From: an archaeon
GTDB lineage: Archaea; Thermoproteota; Nitrososphaeria; Nitrososphaerales; Gagatemarchaeaceae
DNA length: 64,000 bases
Reading direction: 5' to 3'
Assembly (NCBI GenBank): GCA_021827865.1
Contig: JAKAUC010000009.1
Coordinates: 186,001 to 250,000 of the forward strand
Within the stretch, counting starts at the first letter, position 1, and each line of letters opens with the position of its first letter. Below the pieces are notes generated by a model that had not been told where the DNA came from, made no database searches, and worked only from the letters and a program-made list of their open reading frames with translations. The position numbers and the translations under genes were made by a program. Of the stretch, positions 17,850 to 27,060 are shown piece by piece.

Positions 17850-18840
17850 TCCAAAATGACATTTCCATGGTTCCAAGCGGTCAGTTACTCTGACGGCACG
17901 AGCTACCCCGGAGACGAATGAAACCTCCGATGGTTGAAGTCCTCGAACGTTTCGAGGATCGCGATTTCTGCCTCCTAATGGCTGTGGAAGCCTCTCGCCC
18001 AGGCGTACTCCTTTTTCAGCGTCTTAGCGAACGATGCAATGTACCCGTTCTGCTCAATGATGTGGTAGAAGATGCACTTACCCAGAGGCCGAGGGCTTCA
18101 GCGTGCCCTCGAATGCGTGAGTGGTGTACTGTGACCCGTTGTCTTCTGGCACGGCTTCGTCATGAGAGGCGACCGCGTTACTGACTGCCATTGAAGCGGG
18201 CTCCGTCACCGCTGACTTCTCTAGGGCGTAGCCTCGGCACTCCTTGTGGAAGACGTCCGGGACATTGAAGAGATGGCACCTCCTAGCGACATGTTCGTGA
18301 TAGGAGTCAAGGCCGCATCAACTTCCGCCCTTCGACTAGTATGCTGGTGATGAGAGAATTGGCAGGCGCAGGAGGAGCCCTCCTTAGGTCTGGTGCCGTT
18401 AACCATCTCCGCATCCTTCTCACCGTGGAACATGTAGTTTAGCCAGTCTAGGGTGCCAGTGATAGGCCGGTTCAGGGTCCCTTCTCCTCAGCTCTTCGAC
18501 GACAGAGTCGCTACTCTGCAGTTCGTACCTGCCGATGGTCTTGAAGCGCATAGAGCTGTGTCCGAGTTAGGGGCCTTCGTCCCGATCTTTTTCGAGGCGT
18601 TGCTCATTCCTTCGGCGTACCGGTTGAGTGCAGACGAGTTGGGCAAGGGAGCGTACACTGTTGCTTTTCGCGCGCATGCTACTAGGTTTCACCTCTAAGC
18701 AAGATAGCTCATGGAGACATCTCGGCGGGAAGGGTCGAAGCCTTTGACTAGGTCGGTGACCGTGGCCGAGGTTTCGGAGTGAAGGTTCCATTCGCCCGTG
18801 AAGCAAGCCCCGTTGGGCGACCACTAACATCCGAACTCAT
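17850..18840 (-). pseudogene. decayed rve-type (IS3/IS481-like) transposase
   Basis: The minus strand contains clear integrase-core pieces in different frames: PEDNGSQYTTHAFEGTLK, the motif around the second catalytic Asp of IS3 and IS481 transposases; then FYHIIEQNGYIASFAKTLKK followed by EYAWARGFHS, the region of the catalytic Glu; then TFEDFNHRRFHSSPG, the usual Arg-x-His-Ser-Ser-Leu-Gly end. Upstream pieces (about 18190-18440) fit the first half. Stops and frameshifts separate them all, so the gene is dead. No intact ends were found. Confidence 0.65.
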
Positions 18841-18888
18841 TCGGAGATACAATTAATCGCTTTTCTGATGGGCTCAACGTATCTCCAG

Positions 18889-20058
18889 TTATGTCATCGC
18901 GTAAAGAAGAGCCTCGTATTGCCTTGCCAAAGAAGACCAACTCCGCTTATACGCTAAGGAAATCTCTTCGGGTACCGGCGACTTACTGGACACCACTAGT
19001 TCTCTTATGACTCGATAGTATTCTTCCGTTGTCGTTGCGTATTTTACCAAACTACCACCGGGCGATGACATTATCCCAGGTAGCTTCGTAGAAATAACTG
19101 GCTTTCCTAACGCGAAATATTCCCAAAGTTTGTTAGGGACTGCAGCTTTTGAGACATCGTAATTAAGGTTAAAGGGAATGAGGCAAGCGTCCATGCTCTG
19201 TATGAATCTCGGAAGCATTCCATAGGGTACCCAACCATTTGTCCAACGAAGATGGTCTTGAATCCCAGCGCGCTCTGCTTTTTCTCTTATTCTACTCATC
19301 TGATTGGTATGGAATTCTCCACCGACGAGAAATAACTTAATCTCAAGTCCTTCTTCAATCAAGTACTTCATGGCCCCAATAACGGGGTCAAAATCAAGCC
19401 AGAATTCGATCATTCCAACGAACCCTAGCACAAAGTCGAGTTCACGCATACCAAACGAAGCACGAATGTCGGGGTGGTCCTCGGTATCCTTGTCGAAGAA
19501 TATGTCGCCCACACCGTTGGGTATCATACAAGTCTTTTTGGCGCCCATCTTGGTAGAATAATCCGCCAGGAAAGGCGCACAAGGGACAACGACATCAGTG
19601 TGACGAATTATGTGTCGCATGGCAGATTCAAGAGTGAATACTGCGGCCTTACCAACCGGGCTGCCCAAATTCACAAAATATCCCACAGCCGAAGTGGGAA
19701 AATGATCTGCAAGGTCTAGCACTGTCACGCTTGATCTCTGAACGTGTTTGATTGTCGAGAACACTGGCAGAATGTTGGAATTAATCACAGCGTCGAACTC
19801 GAATTCGTCACATAATTTTTGAATTGCAAGTTTGTGAGAAAGCAGATTTAAGGAGTAGTAGACAGCTGGATTGGAATTCAGGTACTCGTGAGGGACTTGG
19901 TGCACCTTGCAATTGGTTATTTGGGAGGTTCTGTTACCCATATTGAAGCGTAACACATGAACATCGTGGACGAGCGACAAGCAATCTGCTATGTGATGAA
20001 GCCTTCCCCTGTGAGGATGGCCTAACCAGTCGAACATTGGAATAATGAGGATCCTCAA
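18889..20058 (-). CDS. family 4 glycosyltransferase
   Basis: A 389-residue GT-B enzyme. The N-terminal half begins MRILIIPMFDWLGHPHRGR with HIADCLS and has LDLADHFPTS; the donor half has LGFVGMIEFWLDFDPVIGAM, IKLFLVGGEFHTNQMSRI and the acceptor-site block MDACLIPFNLNYDVSKAAVP followed by KLWEYFALGKPVIST. The last matches the family, although the first Glu of EX7E is replaced by an Asn-rich turn, as in many teichuronic- and WcaI-like enzymes. It overlaps the 2-epimerase gene by four bases and is expressed with it. Confidence 0.88.
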   Translation of the reverse strand: MRILIIPMFDWLGHPHRGRLHHIADCLSLVHDVHVLRFNMGNRTSQITNCKVHQVPHEYLNSNPAVYYSLNLLSHKLAIQKLCDEFEFDAVINSNILPVFSTIKHVQRSSVTVLDLADHFPTSAVGYFVNLGSPVGKAAVFTLESAMRHIIRHTDVVVPCAPFLADYSTKMGAKKTCMIPNGVGDIFFDKDTEDHPDIRASFGMRELDFVLGFVGMIEFWLDFDPVIGAMKYLIEEGLEIKLFLVGGEFHTNQMSRIREKAERAGIQDHLRWTNGWVPYGMLPRFIQSMDACLIPFNLNYDVSKAAVPNKLWEYFALGKPVISTKLPGIMSSPGGSLVKYATTTEEYYRVIRELVVSSKSPVPEEISLAYKRSWSSLARQYEALLYAMT

Positions 20059-21158
20059 CTTGTTTGCAGCAACCTCAGCGCGTGATCCGCAATCTTCTTA
20101 GGAGCGCCTTTCCTGAAAGGTACTCGCCAATTTCGCTTTCTGCTTATCATGCGCAAAGATTTCCTGAGTATATTTTCTGGATCAACGCCAGCCACAACGT
20201 TCGCCCCTACACGCAACGTTTCGGTCCACTCAATGTTGTCTCTAATCGTTACGCAGGGGACTTTCAATATGCAAGCTTCTTCTACCGCTCCTCCGCTATC
20301 TGTAAGCAACAAACGAGAATTGGACACAAGAACAAGAAAATCCATGTATCCTAATGGATTGATTAATTCGACACCGTCCGGCACTGCTAAGGAGAACTCC
20401 AAGATTCGCTTCAGTGTTCTCGGGTGAACCGGAAAGATTGCCCTAAGATGGGTTCTTTCACTTACCCTGGCCAAACCATTCAAAATGCTCTTGAGATTGT
20501 TCTTGTCATCTACATTCTCCTTCCTGTGAGATGTGCATACCAAGTACTCATCCTGGCGAAGACTTAGCAGCGACATGACTTTGCTCTTGCGACTCGCAAT
20601 CTTGAGGTTTTCTGATACTGCCTCGACTATTGGGTTTCCGACTACGAAGACTTCGCCATGAACTGACTCGCTTTCTACCTGTCGTTTTGCTTCTGAAGAT
20701 GGGACGTAAAGGTAGTCAGAGATATGATCTATGATTATTCGGTTGTGTTCTTCTGGCATGCGCCAATCGAAACTCCTCAACCCTGCTTCAACATGACCCA
20801 AGATGAGGTCAAGTTTCCTTGCTGCTAGTGCTCCTGCGAGGTTCGTATTTGCATCTCCTCCGACCAGAACCAGCTTCGGTCTCACCTCCATCAAGATTCT
20901 TTCAATCCCTCTTAGCATCGCCGCCGTTTGTTCCCCTGGATAACTCGATGGCTGAAAACATGCTCTAAGTCTCGGGGGCTTCAGATTCAATTGGTCGTAG
21001 AAAATTCGATCCATATTGTAAGAGTAATGCTGGCCCGAGTGAATTAGAAAAAACGGAATCTTCCGAGATTCGAATTCGCGAATTAGAGGACTGAATTTTA
21101 TGATGCTAGGTCTTGTTCCAGTTACAATCGCGACACTGTTCTTACTCAAGAGAAGCAC
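20055..21158 (-). CDS. UDP-N-acetylglucosamine 2-epimerase (WecB/WbpI-like)
   Basis: A 367-residue GT-B-fold epimerase without a transfer role. Motifs are VTGTRPSIIKFSPLIREF at the N-terminus, IHSGQHYSYNMDRIFYDQL, LVLVGGDANTNLAGALAARK, GHVEAGLRSFDWRMPEEHNR with the catalytic acids, TSHRKENVDD, and LLTDSGGAVEEACIL near the C-terminus. The enzyme inverts C2 of a UDP-GlcNAc-type sugar. With the Wbp-like genes of this cluster it could be a UDP-GlcNAc(3NAc)A epimerase like WbpI; plain UDP-ManNAc formation is the alternative. Start TTG or ATG is open; MLLLSKNS at 21158 is used. Confidence 0.92.
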   Translation of the reverse strand: MLLLSKNSVAIVTGTRPSIIKFSPLIREFESRKIPFFLIHSGQHYSYNMDRIFYDQLNLKPPRLRACFQPSSYPGEQTAAMLRGIERILMEVRPKLVLVGGDANTNLAGALAARKLDLILGHVEAGLRSFDWRMPEEHNRIIIDHISDYLYVPSSEAKRQVESESVHGEVFVVGNPIVEAVSENLKIASRKSKVMSLLSLRQDEYLVCTSHRKENVDDKNNLKSILNGLARVSERTHLRAIFPVHPRTLKRILEFSLAVPDGVELINPLGYMDFLVLVSNSRLLLTDSGGAVEEACILKVPCVTIRDNIEWTETLRVGANVVAGVDPENILRKSLRMISRKRNWRVPFRKGAPKKIADHALRLLQTS

Positions 21159-21213
21159 ATCAGATTACACGATATTGGAAGCAAGAGTGGAATTCGACTT
21201 ACTCCCGGATTTA

Positions 21214-22374
21214 TTACTTGTAATAGGCATAGACAACTTTCGTTAGAGCTTGAATTTCCCAGTCTAACTCCTTCTCGGACAAATGGGGATGAACTGGAAT
21301 CGAAAAAATCATTTTTGATAATGCCTCGGAGTTGGGCAGCTTAGTCTTAGGAAGTTGTGAAAAGATTGGTTGTTGACTTAGTGCATGGGGGTAATGCACA
21401 CCACAAGACACATTCTCAGCCTCGAGAGCCGCAACAATGCCGTCCCGATCCATTTTGAAACGACCCAAATCAACCTTCAATGAATACTGATGGAAAACGT
21501 GAAAAACATTAGGCGGAACTTCTTGCGGATGCAGGCCCTCTAACTTCGAAATGGCATCACTCAATTTCTTTGCATTTGCACGTCTCTTCATGTTAAATTC
21601 TTCAAGACTCTGGAGCTGACCTCGACCAAGTGCTGACTGCATCTCACTCATTCTGAAGTTGTATCCTATGGCAGTATGCCAATATTTACTAGATTGCCCC
21701 TGATTCTTCAAGAGCTCTATTCTTTCGAAGACGCCAGAATCTTGAGTGACAACCATGCCACCCTCGCCGGTAGTCATGTTCTTCGTCGGGTAAAAACTAT
21801 AACAGCTCGCATCTCCGAAGAATCCAACTGGTGTACCATCACATAAAGCTCCGTGAGCTTGTGCCGCATCATACACAACCTTAAGATGATAATCAGAAAC
21901 GAATTCAGAGATTTTCCTAATCTGGACAGGCTCTCCAAAAAGATGAACGGGGACCACTCCTTTGGTTGCAGCGCTACGAGATTTCTCCGCTGCTTCGCAT
22001 GTAATTAGGTAGGTGTCCTCGTCGGTATCGACGAGCTTTGGTTTCAAGCCGCTAGCAACAAGCATTGAGGCGGTAGAGACGTGAGTGAAATTTGATACGA
22101 GAACTTCCGAACCTTTGGGAAAGACTGCGCAATATGCTAGGAATAGAGCTGCAGTTCCAGAATTTACGGCGCTCCCGTATTGTGCCCCCGAATATTTCGC
22201 GAAGTCCTCAGAGAATTGTTTAGTGAGTTGCCCCTCTCTAAGCGTGCCATTTCTCATCACTTGGTCTACTAAATCTCTTTCCATCCTGTTGATTCGTACC
22301 CTTGAAATTGGGATCTTATACGGAGCAATGGATCGGCCACCATCAATAGCCAGTCTCTCAGTTTGTCCAGTCAA
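21214..22374 (-). CDS. DegT/DnrJ/EryC1-family sugar aminotransferase
   Basis: A 386-residue PLP-dependent aminotransferase acting on keto sugar nucleotides. The N-terminal GTLREGQLTKQFSEDFAKY is standard; NSGTAALFLAY binds the phosphate, YDAAQAHGA has the Asp that contacts the PLP ring nitrogen, and the Schiff-base lysine is in CYSFYPTKNMTTGEGG. The C-terminal half has SEMQSALGRGQLQSLEEFN and FHQYSLKV, both typical. It lies four bases into the oxidoreductase gene upstream of it, so the pair oxidise and then aminate the same sugar, probably at C3. Confidence 0.93.
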   Translation of the reverse strand: MTGQTERLAIDGGRSIAPYKIPISRVRINRMERDLVDQVMRNGTLREGQLTKQFSEDFAKYSGAQYGSAVNSGTAALFLAYCAVFPKGSEVLVSNFTHVSTASMLVASGLKPKLVDTDEDTYLITCEAAEKSRSAATKGVVPVHLFGEPVQIRKISEFVSDYHLKVVYDAAQAHGALCDGTPVGFFGDASCYSFYPTKNMTTGEGGMVVTQDSGVFERIELLKNQGQSSKYWHTAIGYNFRMSEMQSALGRGQLQSLEEFNMKRRANAKKLSDAISKLEGLHPQEVPPNVFHVFHQYSLKVDLGRFKMDRDGIVAALEAENVSCGVHYPHALSQQPIFSQLPKTKLPNSEALSKMIFSIPVHPHLSEKELDWEIQALTKVVYAYYK

Positions 22375-23402
22375 TTCTGACCGCTTCTCAACCCTACCGC
22401 CAATTCGGAGCGTCTCACCTTTGTTATCACGTTCGCAACGTCAGAGGAAGAATCAATTGGACATGGATTAGTGACAGAACTGCCGCCAACATAATTGACA
22501 AAGGATCCGATTTCTTCGCTAAGCATTTGCGTTGGTTCAAATTTCTTTAAGTTGAATCCCTTTGAGAACGGACTCCTAGCCTCGGTTAAGTAGACACTAA
22601 CCGGCATATGCTCCTGAATTCCTGCGAGAATCGACCCATTATCTCCCTGAATCTCCATGACATTCGAGTAACTAGGGGTCAGTTGGTCTGACTCAACAAT
22701 AACTCTCACGCCATTTTCACAATCAATGGAAACCAGCGAGTAATCTGCAGCAGTGACATCAATGGTATTTCCCGCGATTTTCCGCTTTGGAATAATTATA
22801 CCACTTTCCAGTAAATCTGCGTTGACGATGTGCCCAAAGAAGAACCAAGTCAGATCAATCATGTGGACGCCGAGTTCCAATAATGCACCCCCGTCCATGT
22901 TGACCATATGTGTCCAAGGCCTTTGGCCCCCTTTCCCCCCGATGCGGAACGTTGCCATTCTGGGGGAACCTATCACATCAGACAGGAGAATTGCTTTCAT
23001 GTATTTTGCCACCGGGTGACTTCGGTACAAGTAACCGATTGTTAGCCGCTTTAGGGACTCCGAGCTAAGTCTTGCAAGTGATTGTGCTTCAAGAATATCT
23101 GCGGTTAGTGGCTTCTCACAAAGCACGAATTTCCCGCTCTTCAGCAAACCATTGACTAGTTTATGATGAAAACCAGTGGGCACGCAAACACTTACGGCTT
23201 GGATTTCAGTGTCTAGCATGATTCTCAGGGGATCGTCTGTAAAGTTGGCGACTTTGAATCTCTTGCCTGCCTGGTCAGCCAAACTAATGTTTACGTCACA
23301 AAAGGCAACAAGTTTCACATTGGGTAGCGAACTGTAAATCTGAGCGTGTCTCATGCCCATTCGCCCGCAGCCAATTATGCCTACTGTAACCTCCTCTTGC
23401 AA
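22371..23402 (-). CDS. Gfo/Idh/MocA-family sugar oxidoreductase
   Basis: A 343-residue NAD(P)-linked oxidoreductase: VGIIGCGRMGMRHAQIYSSL, VSVCVPTGFHHKLVNGLL, the lysine motif FVLCEKPLTADILEAQSL, and MDGGALLELGVHMIDLTWFF with the conserved Asp/His pair. The C-terminal segment IQGDNGSILAGIQ is as expected. It overlaps the aminotransferase by four bases. The pair is the usual way to make a 3-amino sugar: C3 oxidation then transamination. Start is ATG at 23402. Confidence 0.92.
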   Translation of the reverse strand: MQEEVTVGIIGCGRMGMRHAQIYSSLPNVKLVAFCDVNISLADQAGKRFKVANFTDDPLRIMLDTEIQAVSVCVPTGFHHKLVNGLLKSGKFVLCEKPLTADILEAQSLARLSSESLKRLTIGYLYRSHPVAKYMKAILLSDVIGSPRMATFRIGGKGGQRPWTHMVNMDGGALLELGVHMIDLTWFFFGHIVNADLLESGIIIPKRKIAGNTIDVTAADYSLVSIDCENGVRVIVESDQLTPSYSNVMEIQGDNGSILAGIQEHMPVSVYLTEARSPFSKGFNLKKFEPTQMLSEEIGSFVNYVGGSSVTNPCPIDSSSDVANVITKVRRSELAVGLRSGQN

Positions 23403-23453
23403 GTGAAGTTCAAACTCCTAATCGAAACTTTCTTTGAATGCCATACCGCGATT

Positions 23454-24638
23454 TCAATGCCTAATATACCTTAGACTTGAAGGAATACTCGATTTCATTT
23501 CTTTCAACGACGAGATTAATTGCTTGTAATCTCCGAGTTCTTGCGAGAACGCGTAATCTGGATGGACAAGAAGAACTACGTCACCACCGAGCGAGAAGAT
23601 TCGCGATGCCTGTTGCGTCCAATACTTGACGGCCGCCTGGGTGCTCAGTCCAAATATCATTAGCAATTGGTGATCTTGCGGCAATGACAGAGGGTGCTCT
23701 ACCATTTTTCCGATGTGAAAGGGAACGGATGTCTGAATTCCGAATCCCCCCATAACAACAGGATTGCTACTCTCCCATGAGGGTAGGGAAAAGTCTTCTT
23801 CATAACCAGCAATTTCAAGCGCGTTCACAATCTCTCTGCTGAATTGCATCAAGGGAGCCCTGAATAGCTTGATTGGCCTGCCCGTTTTTTCTTCTAGTTG
23901 CGTTCTGCTCTTGGCCAGTCTCCTTGCTAGACGTGTCTTATCTCGCATATGGACAAGTGTGCCATCATGCTTCGTGTCATGGGAGCCGATTTGTGAACCC
24001 TCCGCCAGGTCCCGTATTACGATACCGTTTAATGGGAATTCCTCCGACGGAATAAACCAGGAGCTCTCGACGCCAAGGTCGTCCTCCACCGACTTCATCG
24101 CTTCAGCTCGCTCCAGCCCCTTTCTCGTATCTATGTCGTGTGTGATGATAAGGTCGGGGCTCTTCCTAGCTCTGAGCTTCATTCCTAATTGAGCGAAACA
24201 GTCCGTTAATGCGAGCCTGGTTTCATCGATCTTTATGAAGTTCTTCGGAATCCCAAAGCCGCTGGATTGTCTGAGAAGGGCACTCCGAATCTGAGGCGGA
24301 GCCCTGTTATACTTTATCGGAAGCCCTGTAAGAAGTCGGTAGATCAACGCGACGTTCGGGTTCATTACAGTGGTTATTATCTCGCGACATCTAACAATCT
24401 CACTCAGTGGAAAGAGGACGCACCCGGCCGTAGCTGAGCCCACACTTCCATTGTGCGTCCAACTCAATTCACACCGTCCACTTGATATCGTCAAGTCTCT
24501 TCCGTCCTTGCTAATCGAGACTAGAAAGTCGCATTGCTCAGACGTCGCTCTAGGATCTAGAGAGTACGGATGCAGTAGGAACCGTATTGTTTCAATCTCG
24601 GGCACATTCGTTCGAATGCAAATCCTGCACTTTGTCAC
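23454..24638 (-). CDS. polysaccharide deacetylase-like (NodB-fold) protein
   Basis: A 394-residue protein whose second half has the NodB-type motifs: DLIITHDIDTRKG (first acidic pair), IGSHDTKHDGTL (metal His), KLFRAPLMQFSREI, and VLLVHPDYAF at the end. The first 150 residues (RTNVPEIETIRFLLHPYSL onward) have no family I know and may be a recognition domain. The TKH spacing differs from the usual HSxxH, so metal ligands are partly altered; activity is likely but not certain. No signal peptide is visible, so it would act inside the cell, on an amino-sugar intermediate. Confidence 0.78.
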   Translation of the reverse strand: MTKCRICIRTNVPEIETIRFLLHPYSLDPRATSEQCDFLVSISKDGRDLTISSGRCELSWTHNGSVGSATAGCVLFPLSEIVRCREIITTVMNPNVALIYRLLTGLPIKYNRAPPQIRSALLRQSSGFGIPKNFIKIDETRLALTDCFAQLGMKLRARKSPDLIITHDIDTRKGLERAEAMKSVEDDLGVESSWFIPSEEFPLNGIVIRDLAEGSQIGSHDTKHDGTLVHMRDKTRLARRLAKSRTQLEEKTGRPIKLFRAPLMQFSREIVNALEIAGYEEDFSLPSWESSNPVVMGGFGIQTSVPFHIGKMVEHPLSLPQDHQLLMIFGLSTQAAVKYWTQQASRIFSLGGDVVLLVHPDYAFSQELGDYKQLISSLKEMKSSIPSSLRYIRH

Positions 24639-24644
24639 ACCAAT

Positions 24645-25409
24645 TCACTTCCTGACACCAAGAAAAAGAAGAACAAGTGGGGATAATATTGGCCACCAAT
24701 CCTTCAAAGGTTGTATTCTTGAGTAACCGCCCCTGTGGCCGAACAAGTATACCTTTGACACTGGTACCTCGATAATCCTGTAATCGAGGGTCAAAGCTTT
24801 GTAGTGAAGATAGTATTCGAGGCTGTATCCATTCAGCCATTCTTGGCGTAGATTGATTCGCCTATCCTTGAGCATGTCAAGCCTATAACACCGGTAACCG
24901 TTTGTGACATCGGTGCATTTCCTATCAGTCAGAATGGTCCACAATAAAGGGTAGAATCTGTTGAATACCTTCCTCACGAAAGGCATTCTTTCAGTACGAC
25001 CGCCCTTGAGGTATCTCGAACCTTGGACATAATCGACCCTACCGTTTACGACGGGCGTGAGAAGTCGGTCTACTTCTCGGGGGTCATCCTTCCCATTCCC
25101 AGAAATCGTAACTGCGATCGAGTGGTCTGTGTTGTTCAAGTATTCCATTCCTTGCCTCAAAGCATATCCCACCCCTCGCCGACTCTCGTTCTTGATGATA
25201 TGAACCGGAACTCCAGCTTCCTTCGCGGCAATTCTAATCTTCTCCATTACCGATTTAAGGGGAACATCTATGACAACACAAACGCTGCTGACCGGCAATC
25301 TCTTCAATTTCCCAAGTACAGAAATAATTGTTTCCGTCTCTCCGAAGACGGGAATGATGACTCCAGTCTTCGGGGGTCTCTTGAACGTTGGACTACTTGG
25401 AAGATTCAC
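24645..25409 (-). CDS. family 2 glycosyltransferase (dolichol-phosphate-sugar synthase-like)
   Basis: A 254-residue GT-A enzyme. VIIPVFGETETIISVLGKL begins the donor domain, NESRRGVGYALRQGMEYL is the acceptor-loop block, and VTISGNGKDDPREVDRLL holds the metal motif as a GNGKDDP variant of the usual DxD. It then has VDYVQGSRYLKGG and TDVTNGYRCYRLDML, close to DPM1 and undecaprenyl-phosphate transferases. The C-terminus ends with a hydrophobic stretch (ILSPLVLLFLGV). It probably loads a sugar on polyprenyl phosphate. Six bases separate it from the deacetylase. Confidence 0.88.
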   Translation of the reverse strand: MNLPSSPTFKRPPKTGVIIPVFGETETIISVLGKLKRLPVSSVCVVIDVPLKSVMEKIRIAAKEAGVPVHIIKNESRRGVGYALRQGMEYLNNTDHSIAVTISGNGKDDPREVDRLLTPVVNGRVDYVQGSRYLKGGRTERMPFVRKVFNRFYPLLWTILTDRKCTDVTNGYRCYRLDMLKDRRINLRQEWLNGYSLEYYLHYKALTLDYRIIEVPVSKVYLFGHRGGYSRIQPLKDWWPILSPLVLLFLGVRK

Positions 25410-25496
25410 GACTCATCATCATATTCTTAAGGGTCGCCAATCCCCAAAACTCTGTATCGATTGACGCGTTTTGTAGCCTTTGTTACGTACAAGCGC

Positions 25497-26243
25497 TCAG
25501 AAGCTTGTCCTGTTGACACTGGACAAGTATTCCGCAATCCCCCTAAAGATCCCGCGTGACCAAGCTCGTCCTTCATCACCGAAGGGAAAAAGCATCATAG
25601 CTAAGATAGGCAACAACCAGTAGAAGACTCTGACTGTTGGGCGAGGTCGCGCATATTCAAGGGCCTGGAGTATCCCAATCGTGGTGCGCGCCTTGTAAGC
25701 TACTTCATCTTTCATATACTTCGTCCTCGTGGTCGTGACAAACGAGTCTCCGCAGAATCTTGTGCTGTATCCAAGTTCTGACGCCTTGAATACAAAATAC
25801 GAATCTTCCGCCATGCATGGTGGGATGGGCATCAATTTGTCCATTGTGTGCTTCTCGATAACCATGAGTTCACCCATCGCAAAAATACTGAGAACCTTGT
25901 TCAATGGGTTGGCTATCCTGTAGAACCTCACCTGTGGCCCCTCGACTGGTTTCACTTCACCATACGTCACTGAGATGCCTTCAGAGGCTAAAGAAAGAAT
26001 GCCTCCCAAGTTGTGTATGTGGGTGTCGACGTCGTTCAAAACTACCACGCCAGTATCTGATGGAATCAAGCCATACCCAAAATTGATGGCGTCCCACTTT
26101 CCTGCGGGGTGTCTGAAAACCACCTCGGGTATTCCGGTAATACTTTTGCCACATACGACGATGAAAGGAAACCCAAGATTCCTAATTTCGTCCACCTTCT
26201 CTTGTACGTGCGTCTCGTCGCGAGCGAAGACCAAGATGAACAC
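25497..26243 (-). CDS. GT2-like glycosyltransferase with C-terminal membrane segment
   Basis: A 248-residue protein with a shortened GT-A fold. FILVFARDETHVQEKVDEI starts the Rossmann part, KWDAINFGYGLI and TGVVVLNDVDTHIHNLGG carry a DVD metal motif near residue 75, and MAEDSYFVFKASELGYSTR carries the ED catalytic region. A hydrophobic segment near residues 205-222 (FYWLLPILAMMLFPFG) should anchor it. The first strand lacks the usual PTxN, so it is a divergent member. It is separated from the neighbours by under 100 bases and is part of the same operon direction. Confidence 0.75.
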   Translation of the reverse strand: MFILVFARDETHVQEKVDEIRNLGFPFIVVCGKSITGIPEVVFRHPAGKWDAINFGYGLIPSDTGVVVLNDVDTHIHNLGGILSLASEGISVTYGEVKPVEGPQVRFYRIANPLNKVLSIFAMGELMVIEKHTMDKLMPIPPCMAEDSYFVFKASELGYSTRFCGDSFVTTTRTKYMKDEVAYKARTTIGILQALEYARPRPTVRVFYWLLPILAMMLFPFGDEGRAWSRGIFRGIAEYLSSVNRTSF

Positions 26244-26328
26244 TTTCAGCGCGGGTAACTCTCAAACGCCCCTTCGAAACCGATGATGAACCGGTTCACA
26301 AATGTGTCCTTGGCGGAGCAAGAGGTCA

Positions 26329-27015
26329 TTAGTTAGACTCCCGCACCATCTCTCGGGCAGGATTTCCTACCACAGTCGAGTTGTCCGGCACATCCTTAGT
26401 CACGACAGCACCGGCGCCTACGAGTCCATTCTTTCCTATCCTGATTCCTGGAAGTATGACCGAGTGTGCCCCAATCGAAGCGCCTTTAGCAACCAAAGTC
26501 CTGTTCAGCGACCATTCTCCCTTCGCATGTGGCATCTTGTCATTGGTGAAAGTGACATTTGGCCCGACGAACACGTCATCCTCGAGAGTGACCCCTGTCG
26601 GAATGTATACATTTGGTTTTATTTTACAATTGTTGCCGATGATAACTCCCTCTTCAATATAGACAAAGGACTCCACCTTGCAATTCTCCCCAATCGTGCA
26701 CTTGTACAGATTGACATGGTCTCTGATTTCGGTCCCCTTTCCTATTTTGACTCCTTCTACCCGCGAATGTCCAAGCCCAGACAACTTGTTGTCATCCAAG
26801 CCGTCAGGAAGAATATCCTCTGGTTCGAGATTCTGTTCGGGTTCTTCCTGCAAGTGAGCAGGAGGAGGTTCTGTGAGCAAAGTGTAACCAATCCAGGTAG
26901 TTATGACCAGCACAGCCAGAATTGCCAGAAGAGCCGTCAGCTGAAGAATTGGAAGAGCGGTGAAAAACACGCCGTAGAAGTACAAGATTGCTAGAACTGG
27001 GGAGCCGACTAGCAT
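26329..27015 (-). CDS. membrane-anchored hexapeptide N-acetyltransferase (WbpD-like)
   Basis: A 228-residue acyltransferase. Residues 1-50 are two hydrophobic segments (SPVLAILYFYGVFFTALPI; TALLAILAVLVITTWIGY), unusual for a soluble family. A linker follows, then about 150 residues of hexapeptide repeats: VKIGKGTEIRDHVNLYKCTI, VYIEEGVIIGNNCKIKPNV, FVGPNVTFTNDKMPHA and SIGAHSVILPGIRIGKNGLV, ending VVGNPAREM. The order with an oxidoreductase and an aminotransferase upstream is that of WbpB-WbpE-WbpD, suggesting it acetylates the 3-amino group of a UDP-GlcNAc-derived uronic acid. The anchor would place it at the membrane. Confidence 0.87.
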   Translation of the reverse strand: MLVGSPVLAILYFYGVFFTALPILQLTALLAILAVLVITTWIGYTLLTEPPPAHLQEEPEQNLEPEDILPDGLDDNKLSGLGHSRVEGVKIGKGTEIRDHVNLYKCTIGENCKVESFVYIEEGVIIGNNCKIKPNVYIPTGVTLEDDVFVGPNVTFTNDKMPHAKGEWSLNRTLVAKGASIGAHSVILPGIRIGKNGLVGAGAVVTKDVPDNSTVVGNPAREMVRESN

Positions 27016-27060
27016 GGTGAAACCGACAACCCTTGAACTAGGGAGTCTGGGTATGAGTTG

